From the NCBI GenBank assembly GCA_001791305.1, contig MGEI01000003.1:182910-236660 (forward strand): DNA of 53,751 nucleotides, in the 5' to 3' direction. A program made the position numbers and the translations under genes. The DNA comes from Candidatus Uhrbacteria bacterium RIFCSPLOWO2_01_FULL_47_17. GTDB lineage: Bacteria; Patescibacteriota; Patescibacteriia; UBA9934; GWF2-40-263. Shown here piece by piece: positions 18,789-28,500 of this stretch. Positions within the stretch are counted from its first letter, which is position 1. The number at the start of each line of letters is the position of its first letter. The notes beneath the pieces are model-generated. The model was not told where the DNA came from. It made no database searches and saw nothing but the letters and a program-made list of their open reading frames with translations.

Positions 18789-20291
18789 TTATTTCCATTG
18801 TTCGTTAAATCCTGTGATTGCTTCTTTAAGTGACGCAACAATTTCATCTGTAAGTGCCTTCTCTTCTCGAAGATTCTTCATAACTTCTGCTCCAACAGAA
18901 TTCATGTATGCACGAAACTCTGTTTCCCATCGAACAACTTGATCAATCGAAATTGCATTCAAGAATCCGTTTGTAACGGAAAAAATCACCACAACTTGTT
19001 CCTCAAACGGCAACGGTTGATATTGTAATTGCTTGAGCAACTCTGTTGTTCGGCGTCCAAGTTCAATTTGTGCGCGTGTTCCCGCGTCGAGGTCGGTCGC
19101 AAATTGTGCGAACGCTTCGAGCTCGCGGAATTGCGCGAGGTCGAGACGCAACTTTCCAGCTACTTTCTTCATGGCTTTTGTTTGCGCGGCGGATCCGACA
19201 CGAGAAACAGAGAGACCAACGTTGAGCGCTGGACGAATTCCGCGGTAGAACAAATCGCTCTCGAGATAAATCTGTCCGTCAGTGATTGAGATCACGTTTG
19301 TTGGAATGTAGGCAGAGACATCACCCGCTTGTGTCTCGATAATTGGCAACGCAGTGAGTGATCCTCCTCCGTTCTCTTCATTCAAACGCGCAGCGCGCTC
19401 AAGAAGTCTCGAGTGAAGATAAAAAACGTCTCCAGGATACGCCTCGCGTCCTGGTGGACGGCGGAGCAAGAGCGAGATTTCGCGGTACGCCCATGCGTGC
19501 TTCGACAAATCATCATACACAACGAGTGCATCTTCGCCCTTTGCCATGAAGTATTCTCCGATCGTGCATCCCGTATATGGTGCGATGTACGAAAGAGCGG
19601 CCGGATCGGATGCACCCGCGACAACGACGGTTGTGTATTCCATTGCGCCAGCTTCCTCAAGCTTTGCAACAATCTTTGCGATCTTCGATTCTTTCTGACC
19701 AATTGCAACGTAAATACATTTCACTCCTTGGCCTTTTTGGTTGATGATTGTGTCGACCGCAATCGCTGTTTTTCCAACCTGGCGATCCCCAATAATGAGC
19801 TCACGTTGTCCGCGACCAATTGGGATAAGCGCGTCGATCGCTTTAATTCCCGTTTGAAGTGGAACACCAACGGATTTACGTGTCATCACACCTGGCGCGA
19901 CTTTTTCGATTGGAAAAAACTTGGAAGCACGAAACGCTCCTTTGCCATCGATGGGATTTCCGAGTGGATCTACAACACGCCCAACAATCTCGTCGGATAC
20001 AGGAACAGAGAGAATACGTCCGAGAGCGCGTACGGTATCCCCTTCTTTAATCTTCGTTGTGTCGCCGAGAATAACGGCACCCACCGTATCTTCTTCGAGG
20101 TTGAGAACCACACCAAAGACTCCGCCAGGAAATTCAAGCATTTCGGACGACTTGGCATTCGAGAGTCCGCTCATGCGGGCGGTTCCATCAGAAACAGAGA
20201 GAACGGTTCCGACTTGTTCTTCTGACGTGCTTGTTTGAAATGTTTCGAGCGACTTTTTCAACGCTTCGACGATATCAGTTTTTGTGTTCAT
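18789..20291 (-). CDS. atpA: ATP synthase alpha subunit
   Basis: [57 protein letters not shown]. Confidence 0.97.
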   Translation of the reverse strand: MNTKTDIVEALKKSLETFQTSTSEEQVGTVLSVSDGTARMSGLSNAKSSEMLEFPGGVFGVVLNLEEDTVGAVILGDTTKIKEGDTVRALGRILSVPVSDEIVGRVVDPLGNPIDGKGAFRASKFFPIEKVAPGVMTRKSVGVPLQTGIKAIDALIPIGRGQRELIIGDRQVGKTAIAVDTIINQKGQGVKCIYVAIGQKESKIAKIVAKLEEAGAMEYTTVVVAGASDPAALSYIAPYTGCTIGEYFMAKGEDALVVYDDLSKHAWAYREISLLLRRPPGREAYPGDVFYLHSRLLERAARLNEENGGGSLTALPIIETQAGDVSAYIPTNVISITDGQIYLESDLFYRGIRPALNVGLSVSRVGSAAQTKAMKKVAGKLRLDLAQFRELEAFAQFATDLDAGTRAQIELGRRTTELLKQLQYQPLPFEEQVVVIFSVTNGFLNAISIDQVVRWETEFRAYMNSVGAEVMKNLREEKALTDEIVASLKEAITGFNEQWK

Positions 20292-20295
20292 ACAG

Positions 20296-20679
20296 TTATT
20301 TCGATAACGAAACGGTGAGTTGTTCAAGCGCGCCTTTCAAAGATCCGTCGATGATGCGCTCATCGATGCGAAGTTTTGCGCCGCCGATGAGTGAAGGATC
20401 GATGACTTCTCGAACTTCCGCGCCAGCCGCGAGCTTCGTAAGAGCATCCTTCATCGTTTTAGTAAGCGGATGAGCAGTCTCAATCGTAAGCGTGCTCAAT
20501 CCGTGCTTTTCTTTCCAGATTTGGTCAATCGATCGAACAACATCCTTCAGCTTCTTGAGCTCACCTCGCGCGTGAAGCCATGTAATCAGTTCTGTTGCAG
20601 CCTCTTCGAGATGCTTCTGTGAAGCGCCTTCGACAGACTCGACAAACAGGCGTGCTAATTGTTTAGGAGAAACGTTCAT
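20296..20679 (-). CDS. atpH: ATP synthase delta subunit
   Basis: [11 protein letters not shown]-type N-terminus and conserved [29 protein letters not shown]. Confidence 0.88.
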   Translation of the reverse strand: MNVSPKQLARLFVESVEGASQKHLEEAATELITWLHARGELKKLKDVVRSIDQIWKEKHGLSTLTIETAHPLTKTMKDALTKLAAGAEVREVIDPSLIGGAKLRIDERIIDGSLKGALEQLTVSLSK

Positions 20680-20683
20680 ACGC

Positions 20684-21190
20684 CTAGGACATTTTTTGAA
20701 TAACTTCAGAGGCAATCTTGTGTGATGCTTTCTCATCTACTTCTGATTCGAGAATCTTTTTTGTTGCGGCAACAGCCATTCCAATCAACTCAGCTTTTGC
20801 TTCGTGAAGCATCTGTGCCTTCTCAGCCTGAAGCTGTTCTTTGCCTTGCATCACGACACGTTCAACTTCTTTTTTTGCCGCTGCAAGTAATTCTTGCTTA
20901 CGAACATCCGCATCTGCTTTCGCTGTTTCAAGAATCTGCAATGCCTCTCCCTTTGCAGTGGCAATAATTTGTTTTTGTTCAACTTCAAGCTGTTTCACGC
21001 GAACTTCAACGGCGTCTGATTGCTTCAGACTCTCTTCAATCTTGTTTGATCGATCATCCAAAATTTTAACAAGGGGCTTATAGGCAAATTTCCAAAGCAC
21101 CAACAACACGATCACGAAGTTCACGAGTTGGGCAATAAAAATATTCAAATTGATTCCAAGGGTCGCAATTCCGCCAGTTGGTTCGGACAT
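20684..21190 (-). CDS. atpF: ATP synthase b subunit
   Basis: Single N-terminal TM (NIFIAQLVNFVIVLLVLWKFAYKPLVKILDDRSNKIEESL) and long coiled coil. Confidence 0.93.
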   Translation of the reverse strand: MSEPTGGIATLGINLNIFIAQLVNFVIVLLVLWKFAYKPLVKILDDRSNKIEESLKQSDAVEVRVKQLEVEQKQIIATAKGEALQILETAKADADVRKQELLAAAKKEVERVVMQGKEQLQAEKAQMLHEAKAELIGMAVAATKKILESEVDEKASHKIASEVIQKMS

Positions 21191-21278
21191 AAAAGAAAAG
21201 TGAAAGAGTGAAAAACTTACATAAACAACAATCCACGTTGATCGTCGACCTGCTCGACAATCATGCGTTGCGTGTCGT

Positions 21279-21506
<228 letters not shown>

Positions 21507-21613
21507 TTATGTAGGGGTGCCCCTTGTGGGTACCCTATAAGTGAGTAAGTTATTTCATCTTCGCGATGAACGTTGATCTTCGAGGAGTCTCGACCATCAA
21601 CACCCTGCGCGAA

Positions 21614-22450
21614 CTAGGCATGGGCATTCGCATGACTCTCAACATGTTCCTCTTCATGTTCCTCGTGTGAAGTTGTCGCGACCGTGAGATAAGCGAGGGT
21701 TAACATGGCAAACACGGTTGCTTGAATGACACCGACAAGAATTTCAAGAAACAAAAACGGAATTGGAAGAAAAAATGAGAAGAGTCCGATCATAACCGAA
21801 AGGAGAACTTCACCTGCAAACACATTTCCAAACAAACGAAGAGAGAGTGAAAGAACTTTCGCGAGCTCACTCACGATTTCGAGAAGACCAACACCAAACT
21901 CGATGACAGCGACCATGATGGCCATCGGACCTTTCTTGAGCGATCGCCAAATACCACGAATGTTCACGAATTTACTAAAGTGATTCACAATCCCAACAGA
22001 TCGAAGTCCGATAAAATGGGATGTAAGAACGGCGAACGCAGCAATCGCGAGCGTTAAATTTAAATCGGATGCGGCAGAACGAAAGAATGGGATGAGTTCT
22101 TTCTCACCGTTATGGATTCCCCATACACCGATCGAACCGACACCAGGAAACAAACCGATCCAGTTTGAAAACAAAACGAACAAGAAAATGGTTCCGACAA
22201 TAGGTAAAAATTGTCTGGAGCGTTTTGCGTCACCCGTCACTTTTTGAACTTCCGCAAGCATGAACTCAACAAGTCCTTCTGCGATGTTACGCAAACCTTT
22301 TGGAACACGCGTTTGTTTTCGGTTCAAAAGAATCGCAATCACCACAAAAAAAACAACAGCAACCCAGCTGTTGATGATGGCATTTGTAACAGAAAGCCCC
22401 CCAAGGTGGAAAACCGTTTCGGCAGCTGCGGGAGGAATCGAAAATTGCAT
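21614..22450 (-). CDS. atpB: ATP synthase a subunit
   Basis: Conserved LAKVLSLSLRLFGNVFAGEVLL; polytopic; operon position. Confidence 0.94.
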   Translation of the reverse strand: MQFSIPPAAAETVFHLGGLSVTNAIINSWVAVVFFVVIAILLNRKQTRVPKGLRNIAEGLVEFMLAEVQKVTGDAKRSRQFLPIVGTIFLFVLFSNWIGLFPGVGSIGVWGIHNGEKELIPFFRSAASDLNLTLAIAAFAVLTSHFIGLRSVGIVNHFSKFVNIRGIWRSLKKGPMAIMVAVIEFGVGLLEIVSELAKVLSLSLRLFGNVFAGEVLLSVMIGLFSFFLPIPFLFLEILVGVIQATVFAMLTLAYLTVATTSHEEHEEEHVESHANAHA

Positions 22451-22453
22451 AAT

Positions 22454-22693
22454 CTACTTTTTATTTAACGCTTCGTACTCATTTCCATACTTCTTTGCCT
22501 TTCTCACAACGATCCACGCTGTGGATAACAGAGCGATCGAGAGAGAAAACACTAGGAATTTTGGCGCTGTGTGATATTTACCATCCAACCATTTTCCAAC
22601 CAACGCTCCCAAAACCGCCGGAACCGCAATAGATCCGCTAAAATCTGCAAAAATTCGGAGGGCAAGGCGATAATAGGCAGCTTCGATATTCAT
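22454..22693 (-). CDS. AtpI/AtpZ-like small membrane protein
   Basis: First gene of atp operon; two TM segments with AVPAVLGALVGKWLDGKYHTAPKFLVFSLSIALLSTAW. Confidence 0.65.
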   Translation of the reverse strand: MNIEAAYYRLALRIFADFSGSIAVPAVLGALVGKWLDGKYHTAPKFLVFSLSIALLSTAWIVVRKAKKYGNEYEALNKK

Positions 22694-22706
22694 AAAAGAC
22701 GCCGGT

Positions 22707-22735
22707 AGTGTATCGGTTTTTGAAAAAGAGGTCAA
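22707..22735 (-). promoter_or_regulatory. Predicted sigma70-like promoter of the atp operon
   Basis: Minus strand TTGACC-17 nt-TACACT (-35 22730-22735, -10 22707-22712). Confidence 0.5.
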
Positions 22736-22827
22736 TCGTTTTTTTCAATTGACCCAAAGGAAATGCTATGATAGCCTCGTACCTTCGATACGCTTAGTAT
22801 TGAAGGTCCAATTTTGTGAGGAGAATC

Positions 22828-24633
22828 ATGGACGAAGTCACGCTCAGCTCGATAACCTTGATTGAGCTCGGTCTTGCCACGCAAGCGCAACCAACCGAAG
22901 CTCTTCCATCACGTGATCATATCAAAGCAAATCTTCCTGCGATCCCGGAAACCGTTCCGGGTGCAAATCGCATGCTTGCGGATCTGATCGATCTTGCTGC
23001 CCTCGAGGATCCTAACCATGATCGCGAAAAAGCTCGAGATGTGAAACGTGGACAACTTGTTCGCAATCCAGACGGACGCGTGCATTACGCCGCCATCGAG
23101 TTCGAGCCAGAGATTCAAGCAAACGGTGATGTACACGCCGTGGCACACTATTCATTCGTTCCGGAAAAAGTTGTCCTGGATGCAGGAACGGAAAAGGAAC
23201 GCGTTGAATACGCCGTTGGAATCAAATCCAGAAAGGTGATTCCTTTCTACTACGCAGGTCCAGAATTTCTGAAACCAACCACAAACGGTGGTTACATCAG
23301 CGGCGGCACGTTTCAATGTATTCTCTTTGAATCTGATTCGAAGGCAAAGAATGCTCCACTTCGTGCGCTCCTGCTTGGAATGGCAAATCCAAAAACCATT
23401 CGCACATGGAACGAAATTGCCGAACGTCGAAACGCCCTTGCGGCTTTCAGAGACGACCCGTGGCCAATCATTACGGTGATCGAACATGAACTGCGCAGGC
23501 CTGGTGTGCGTCGCATTCGATTCATTCCCCGTTTTGATCTCCACAAAGATCTTCAGTCGGGATGTTCAAAACGACAGCTTCTCGGCTGCCATTTTGGTCA
23601 AAAAGTCTATCTTGCAGCGAAAGCAACCGTTCCGGAATGTGATGTTCAAGATGGAGTAAAAGGCTTCTTTGAAAAACATTTGTTCCGTGTAAAACGACTC
23701 AAAAAAAATTCTATCGAAGTTGTCTGGCTTGGAAAAGCTTCGGAAGTTCAAATCGAAGATCGCATTGCGGTTGACGAAGTCAACAATGAGATGAATCCCT
23801 TTGTGGTCCTGAACACCACACCAACTGCCGTTGATTGGAAAACGGTCGATCAATCCACACGCAAGTGGCTGAATCGTACGTACAATGAAAAAAATCCGCT
23901 CTATCTTGCAGGGCTCGAACTTGGCCTTGTCAAAGAGACGGATGATAACGTGTTGAAACGTGCGCATCTAGAGCAACTTTGGCAAGAGGCTGTGCGATTG
24001 ATCCGTATGGAAATGTTGCATGCAGCCGAAATGGGTCGCAAGCAACTCACCATTGCCCCAAACAAGCCCTCGCTTGAAGAAATTCTCGGATCCGAAACGG
24101 AAATTGAAACGGTTCTGCTCTATCTGAATGAGCCCGAAGACGCTGCCGCCATCTGGATCAGTCGCGTACTCGATAGACCGTTCGATCCAAAAAGTCCGTA
24201 CTTGATGCACTTGCGCACATGGCTCATCAATACCTATCCGAATCCGGGCCGAACCATTGCGCCACCGATCCCGGACATCGATGTGTCGCGAGTTTCCATT
24301 CAAGTTCCAGTACTCACCCCCCTTCCCCAAAATCTTTCCGTTCCGCCGCCTCCCACGCATCGTCGTGAGGTGAGTCATCCTGCGTTTCAGGTAAATCCGG
24401 CGATCCAACAGGAATCCGCTCCTCACACAGCAGAAGACATCGTCGTTTTGGACGATAATGATCTTGAAGAGTGCATTGAGGATGAGCACACAACCGTTGA
24501 TTTCGAGAGACAGGAAGAACTGTCGTTTGCAAATGAAGAAAATCCTGATGAGGCACCTCCTCGGAAATTCTTTGCTAAAGCAGGATCAATCCTCCATACC
24601 GGAAGTCTGAAAGATGGATATACAACCAAATAA
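22828..24633 (+). CDS. Hypothetical protein; divergent paralog of the 24719-26350 gene
   Basis: SD GAGGAGA before ATG 22828; shares ordered motifs (FGQKV, F/LFRV..VVWLG, N-x-LYL, D-A/V-x-W-I) with the convergent gene; acidic/proline-rich C-terminus. Confidence 0.85.
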   Translation: MDEVTLSSITLIELGLATQAQPTEALPSRDHIKANLPAIPETVPGANRMLADLIDLAALEDPNHDREKARDVKRGQLVRNPDGRVHYAAIEFEPEIQANGDVHAVAHYSFVPEKVVLDAGTEKERVEYAVGIKSRKVIPFYYAGPEFLKPTTNGGYISGGTFQCILFESDSKAKNAPLRALLLGMANPKTIRTWNEIAERRNALAAFRDDPWPIITVIEHELRRPGVRRIRFIPRFDLHKDLQSGCSKRQLLGCHFGQKVYLAAKATVPECDVQDGVKGFFEKHLFRVKRLKKNSIEVVWLGKASEVQIEDRIAVDEVNNEMNPFVVLNTTPTAVDWKTVDQSTRKWLNRTYNEKNPLYLAGLELGLVKETDDNVLKRAHLEQLWQEAVRLIRMEMLHAAEMGRKQLTIAPNKPSLEEILGSETEIETVLLYLNEPEDAAAIWISRVLDRPFDPKSPYLMHLRTWLINTYPNPGRTIAPPIPDIDVSRVSIQVPVLTPLPQNLSVPPPPTHRREVSHPAFQVNPAIQQESAPHTAEDIVVLDDNDLEECIEDEHTTVDFERQEELSFANEENPDEAPPRKFFAKAGSILHTGSLKDGYTTK

Positions 24634-24642
24634 AGACAATCC

Positions 24643-24672
24643 TTTCCGATCAATCACATGATCGGTTTTTTT
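24643..24672 (+). terminator. Terminator of 22828 gene
   Basis: CCGATCA-atcaca-TGATCGG followed by TTTTTTT. Confidence 0.7.
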
Positions 24673-24718
24673 ATTGCCACAAAAAAACCGACCCATGAGG
24701 ATCAGTTGAGAGCTTAGC

Positions 24719-26350
24719 TTACGCCGGCGACGACGCAGACGCATCCTTCTTCGACTTGCCCGGCTTGCGCGCACGCTTCGGCTTCACAGCTTCGGCGGGA
24801 GCGGCTTCTTCTGCGGGCGGAGCCGCATTGGCGGGAGGGACGACGACTTGCGTCTTCGGCTCTTCCGCCTTTTCCTTCTTCGGACGAGCGGGAGGCGAAA
24901 CGCCATCCTTGCTCGCAATCATGCGCAACACTTCCGTGCGCACACGAGTGTGCAACCAGGAATCGAAGCGGAACTCGCCTTCGATGCGCTCACCAATCCA
25001 ATTGGCAACCACATCGTCATCGCCACTCGAGCGATACCACACTTCCACAATGTCCACCCCAGCCAGAGCTTCCTCAAGCGTCGGGAGAATCGCCGTCGAG
25101 AACTTGTCGAGGTAAGCCTTGTGCTTCTCCCGCAGTTCGTTCTGAACGTACTCGGAAGCTTCCTTTGCCATCATACGAAGGACCGGGCGCACGTTGTTCG
25201 CGTCCCAATCTTCTTCGACAGAACCGCTCGCAAGTGCGTACAGGTAAAGCGAGTTCTCCTTGTCGAGAGACCCCGTCGCCAAACGCATCGCGCGAGTCAT
25301 GACCGTGAGCGGATCGGCATCCAATTCGTTGAGGTTCAACGCCTCGAATCCGTTCATGTGCAACTTGTCGAACTTCATCGACTCCTGGGGTCGAATGGTA
25401 GAGATGCCAACGGCACCGTCCCAAAGGACCACAAGCGACGACTCCGTAATCTCGAAGATGCGGAACACATGCTCGCCGAAGCACGGGTTGCCCTCAGCAT
25501 CCAGCTTGTCTGCAGCAGGCACGCGCTGCACACTTCCATCACTGAGGTCGATCACCTTCTGTCCGAAGATGGTGCCGTACATCCGCTTTGAATCCGCGTG
25601 GCTCTCATTCGACGGCTGATAGCACGTCGGCTGATACTCCAGGTAAAGATTCAGATTGCGCAGGTCACGCCCACGGAAATTTTCCGGAAGCTCGAGGCAA
25701 TGGTCGAACGGTTCGATCACCGGCCAGTCCTTCTGTACCAGTTCAAGCTGATCTGCTTGTGCGTTCCCCTGCTTGGTCTTCGCGATGAGATTCCACCGGA
25801 AGAGAGCCGAGGTGCCGAGCGCGAGCGGAGCCAGGCGGTAATGCCGATCCCGACCACGCGGCTTGAGCAAGAAGCACCAGTGAGCCTTCGCAACGTACTT
25901 GTAGGTCGTCGCCGTCGTTTCGTCGTCCGAAACGATCGGCTGAACACCGAAGTACGGCAACACACCGCCCTTTCCGTTCACCATCAGATGCACCCGAGCA
26001 GGCACACTCACCTTCTCGGACGGGCATTTCGGATCCGGGATCGAAACGTGAGTTTCGTTGAAAACGACTTCGTCTCCATCACGGGAACGAATCGGACGGA
26101 GTGTCACGAGCACCACGTAGGGCATGTCCGGGTTGTCCGCCTCGCGCACGAAACGCTCGAGCGATCGATCCGCCTTTTCTTTCGTCGAGAGCGTGAGGAC
26201 GGGCCTCTTTCCTTGGGACTTTGCCTCTTCGATGCGAGCACGCTTTTCGTCCGGGGAGAGCTCCTCCGTAATCCCGGTGACACGAGCCACATTGCTCATG
26301 AGTGCACGCATATACGCAGAACGTTGGCTGACCACGATGGCAGTCGACAT
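24719..26350 (-). CDS. Hypothetical protein; divergent paralog of the 22828-24633 gene, low-complexity Ala/Pro/Lys C-terminus
   Basis: SD AAGGAGAAG before ATG 26350 (MSTAIVVSQRSAYMRALMS); C-terminal PPARPKKEKAEEPKTQVVVPPANAAPPAEEAAPAEAVKPKRARKPGKSKKDA. Confidence 0.87.
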   Translation of the reverse strand: MSTAIVVSQRSAYMRALMSNVARVTGITEELSPDEKRARIEEAKSQGKRPVLTLSTKEKADRSLERFVREADNPDMPYVVLVTLRPIRSRDGDEVVFNETHVSIPDPKCPSEKVSVPARVHLMVNGKGGVLPYFGVQPIVSDDETTATTYKYVAKAHWCFLLKPRGRDRHYRLAPLALGTSALFRWNLIAKTKQGNAQADQLELVQKDWPVIEPFDHCLELPENFRGRDLRNLNLYLEYQPTCYQPSNESHADSKRMYGTIFGQKVIDLSDGSVQRVPAADKLDAEGNPCFGEHVFRIFEITESSLVVLWDGAVGISTIRPQESMKFDKLHMNGFEALNLNELDADPLTVMTRAMRLATGSLDKENSLYLYALASGSVEEDWDANNVRPVLRMMAKEASEYVQNELREKHKAYLDKFSTAILPTLEEALAGVDIVEVWYRSSGDDDVVANWIGERIEGEFRFDSWLHTRVRTEVLRMIASKDGVSPPARPKKEKAEEPKTQVVVPPANAAPPAEEAAPAEAVKPKRARKPGKSKKDASASSPA

Positions 26351-26416
26351 GAACTTCTCCTTGGTTGAGGTAGACACCCTCTAGCACCGTGCTAGAGCTG
26401 GAAAAACCAGAGATGG

Positions 26417-26445
26417 AGATTACCAACATTTATGATAATTGTCAA
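26417..26445 (-). promoter_or_regulatory. Predicted promoter of 24719-26350 gene
   Basis: Minus strand TTGACA-17 nt-TAATCT. Confidence 0.5.
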
Positions 26446-26527
26446 TGTATTTTGACATCTGTTGATAAATGATGACAAAAAAACAAAACTGGCGCACTAA
26501 ATCGCGCTATTTTGTAAATACTTTTTC

Positions 26528-26556
26528 TTGACATTTTTTAATTTTCATGCTAATTT
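26528..26556 (+). promoter_or_regulatory. Predicted promoter of 26583 gene
   Basis: TTGACA-17 nt-TAATTT. Confidence 0.55.
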
Positions 26557-26582
26557 TACGGGTCCATTTTACGGAGGAAGCC

Positions 26583-27611
26583 ATGGACGACCCGAAATTT
26601 GCTGGCATTAGCTTACGCTTTTCTGCAATCATTGCTCTTTTTGGAAAGGGCGTCACACCTACACAGGAACATGTTGAGGAGCTCAGAAAAAATCCTCGAC
26701 CAGACGCAGATGAAGCAGACGATCTGTTTCTTCTTGACTCATCTGCATACAACAACTTGGTCGCATTTGACTGCGATCATGCGTCATACATCAATGATCT
26801 TGATGGAAACGACCGTCAAAAAGTCTTTCTTCAACGACTTGCGGGACTCCCTGAAGACCCAAAGCCGAAAGAGGAACCGATCAAGACTTTGCCTAAAGAA
26901 CTTCCTGCCCCTGCGAAAAAGCCAAAACCAACCAAAAATGAGGACCCCCTCTTCACAAGCCTGCGTCATCTCTTTAATCCTCAGTCGACAACGTTCTCAC
27001 AAGCGGATGTCGACATGATCGATGGTCGGTGGCGATGGAAGAAGGGCTTTGAGAAATGCCTTTCAAGAGACATCAAATCCGCTATGGATGTTTTCGCAGA
27101 GGGCGTGGATAACGGAGATCCTGACGGATACGTGGATGGAATCGACAAAGATTCACATCCGCATCTGACAGATGACAAGTGCGAAGAGTTGAAAGACCTG
27201 CTTCGTCAACTGCTCGGAATTCCAAAGGCAACGGAACCGGAGCCCGCTCCCGATCCTGTCGTGCCTGTTACGTCGCCCGCGCGTCCAGTGGCAATCGTTG
27301 CACCTAGCACAACTACCTTGCGTGCCATGCCACTCTGGGTCACATGGCTCCACAAAGATCCACGCTGCGAAATGGTGCGAAAGAAAATTGAAGAAGCGTT
27401 CCAAGACAGCAAAAGTCCAAACCTTGAAATTCAAAAAAAAGGCGAGGAGCACATCGTTGCATGGAAACGCGTCACAAAAGAATACGCGGACGGCTGTGCT
27501 GGTCCCGCCCTCGTCAACCTGGGAAAACACATGCTGAACTGTATCATCGATCTTGAGAACAACGTCGACACAAGTTCCGCAATTTACAGACACGTCTACA
27601 TCACCTCCTAA
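26583..27611 (+). CDS. Hypothetical protein
   Basis: 343 aa from ATG 26583 with SD GGAGGAAG; promoter upstream; no family recognised. Confidence 0.8.
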   Translation: MDDPKFAGISLRFSAIIALFGKGVTPTQEHVEELRKNPRPDADEADDLFLLDSSAYNNLVAFDCDHASYINDLDGNDRQKVFLQRLAGLPEDPKPKEEPIKTLPKELPAPAKKPKPTKNEDPLFTSLRHLFNPQSTTFSQADVDMIDGRWRWKKGFEKCLSRDIKSAMDVFAEGVDNGDPDGYVDGIDKDSHPHLTDDKCEELKDLLRQLLGIPKATEPEPAPDPVVPVTSPARPVAIVAPSTTTLRAMPLWVTWLHKDPRCEMVRKKIEEAFQDSKSPNLEIQKKGEEHIVAWKRVTKEYADGCAGPALVNLGKHMLNCIIDLENNVDTSSAIYRHVYITS

Positions 27612-27634
27612 CTCGAGCATTGTCTCGGGTTTTT

Positions 27635-28498
27635 TTATAGATCCAATCCAAAAAGTTTTTTTGCATTCGCTGTTGTTGCCTGTTCAATTTCTTCCATGGA
27701 TACGCCCCGAATTTCCGCAATCTTTTGTGCAACAAATTTTACATACGAAGGCTCGTTGCGTTTTCCACGAAATGGGATGGGGGTGAGGTACGGCGAATCC
27801 GTTTCAATCAAAATGCGATCAAGCGGCATTTCGCGAATGACCTGCTGAATTTCTGTGAGTCCCTCGATAAGCACATCTGTCTTTCGTGGTGGAAACGTGA
27901 TCACACCTGTAAAGCCAAGATAAAAACCCTGATCCAAAAAGGCGTGTGCATACTCACGAGAACCAGAAAAACAATGAATCACCCCTCGTCGAGACAACGT
28001 TCCAGCATCGATAAATTCCTGATTGATCATCAGCTGATCCTCATACGCATCACGACAATGCACGACAACAGGAAGATTTAGTTCATCTGCCAACGCAAAA
28101 TGTGCTCGCACCGTTTGTTTTTGTTTCTGAATCGCCTCTTCTCGATTCGTTGTTTCTGGAATACGGTAATAATCAAGACCGCATTCTCCAATCGCAACGC
28201 ACTTTTTGCTTTTCGCAAGTGATCGATAAACAAATGGATCAAATACTTCAGCCGAATAAAGCTCCGCAGTTTCATTCTCATCCACAAACGTCTGGTCCAC
28301 AACATATTCCGGATGCAATCCGACGGTTGCAAACACCCCCTCATATTTTTCTGCAACCTCAATCGCTTCACGACTTGTGTTCTTTTGCGTTCCAATGGTT
28401 ACCATAAAAACCCCGCTCTCCAGGGTTTTTTTAATCAGGGAATCCTGTTCATTCTGATACGCACGAACATGAACATGACAATGAGAATCAACAAACAT
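27635..28498 (-). CDS. TatD family metal-dependent hydrolase
   Basis: MFVDSHCHVHV, VGLHPEY, AIGECGLDYYR, LPVVVHCRDA, GVIHCFSGS, LIETDSPYLTP. Confidence 0.94.
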   Translation of the reverse strand: MFVDSHCHVHVRAYQNEQDSLIKKTLESGVFMVTIGTQKNTSREAIEVAEKYEGVFATVGLHPEYVVDQTFVDENETAELYSAEVFDPFVYRSLAKSKKCVAIGECGLDYYRIPETTNREEAIQKQKQTVRAHFALADELNLPVVVHCRDAYEDQLMINQEFIDAGTLSRRGVIHCFSGSREYAHAFLDQGFYLGFTGVITFPPRKTDVLIEGLTEIQQVIREMPLDRILIETDSPYLTPIPFRGKRNEPSYVKFVAQKIAEIRGVSMEEIEQATTANAKKLFGLDL

Positions 28499-28500
28499 AT

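Noticed and set aside
19413-20225. 270-aa plus-strand ORF antisense to atpA
   Set aside because: Overlaps a strongly conserved gene; no SD or recognisable domain.
25598-26368. 256-aa plus-strand ORF antisense to the 552-aa protein gene
   Set aside because: Arg-rich shadow ORF in a GC-richer gene; the minus-strand frame shows paralogy with the 22828 gene.
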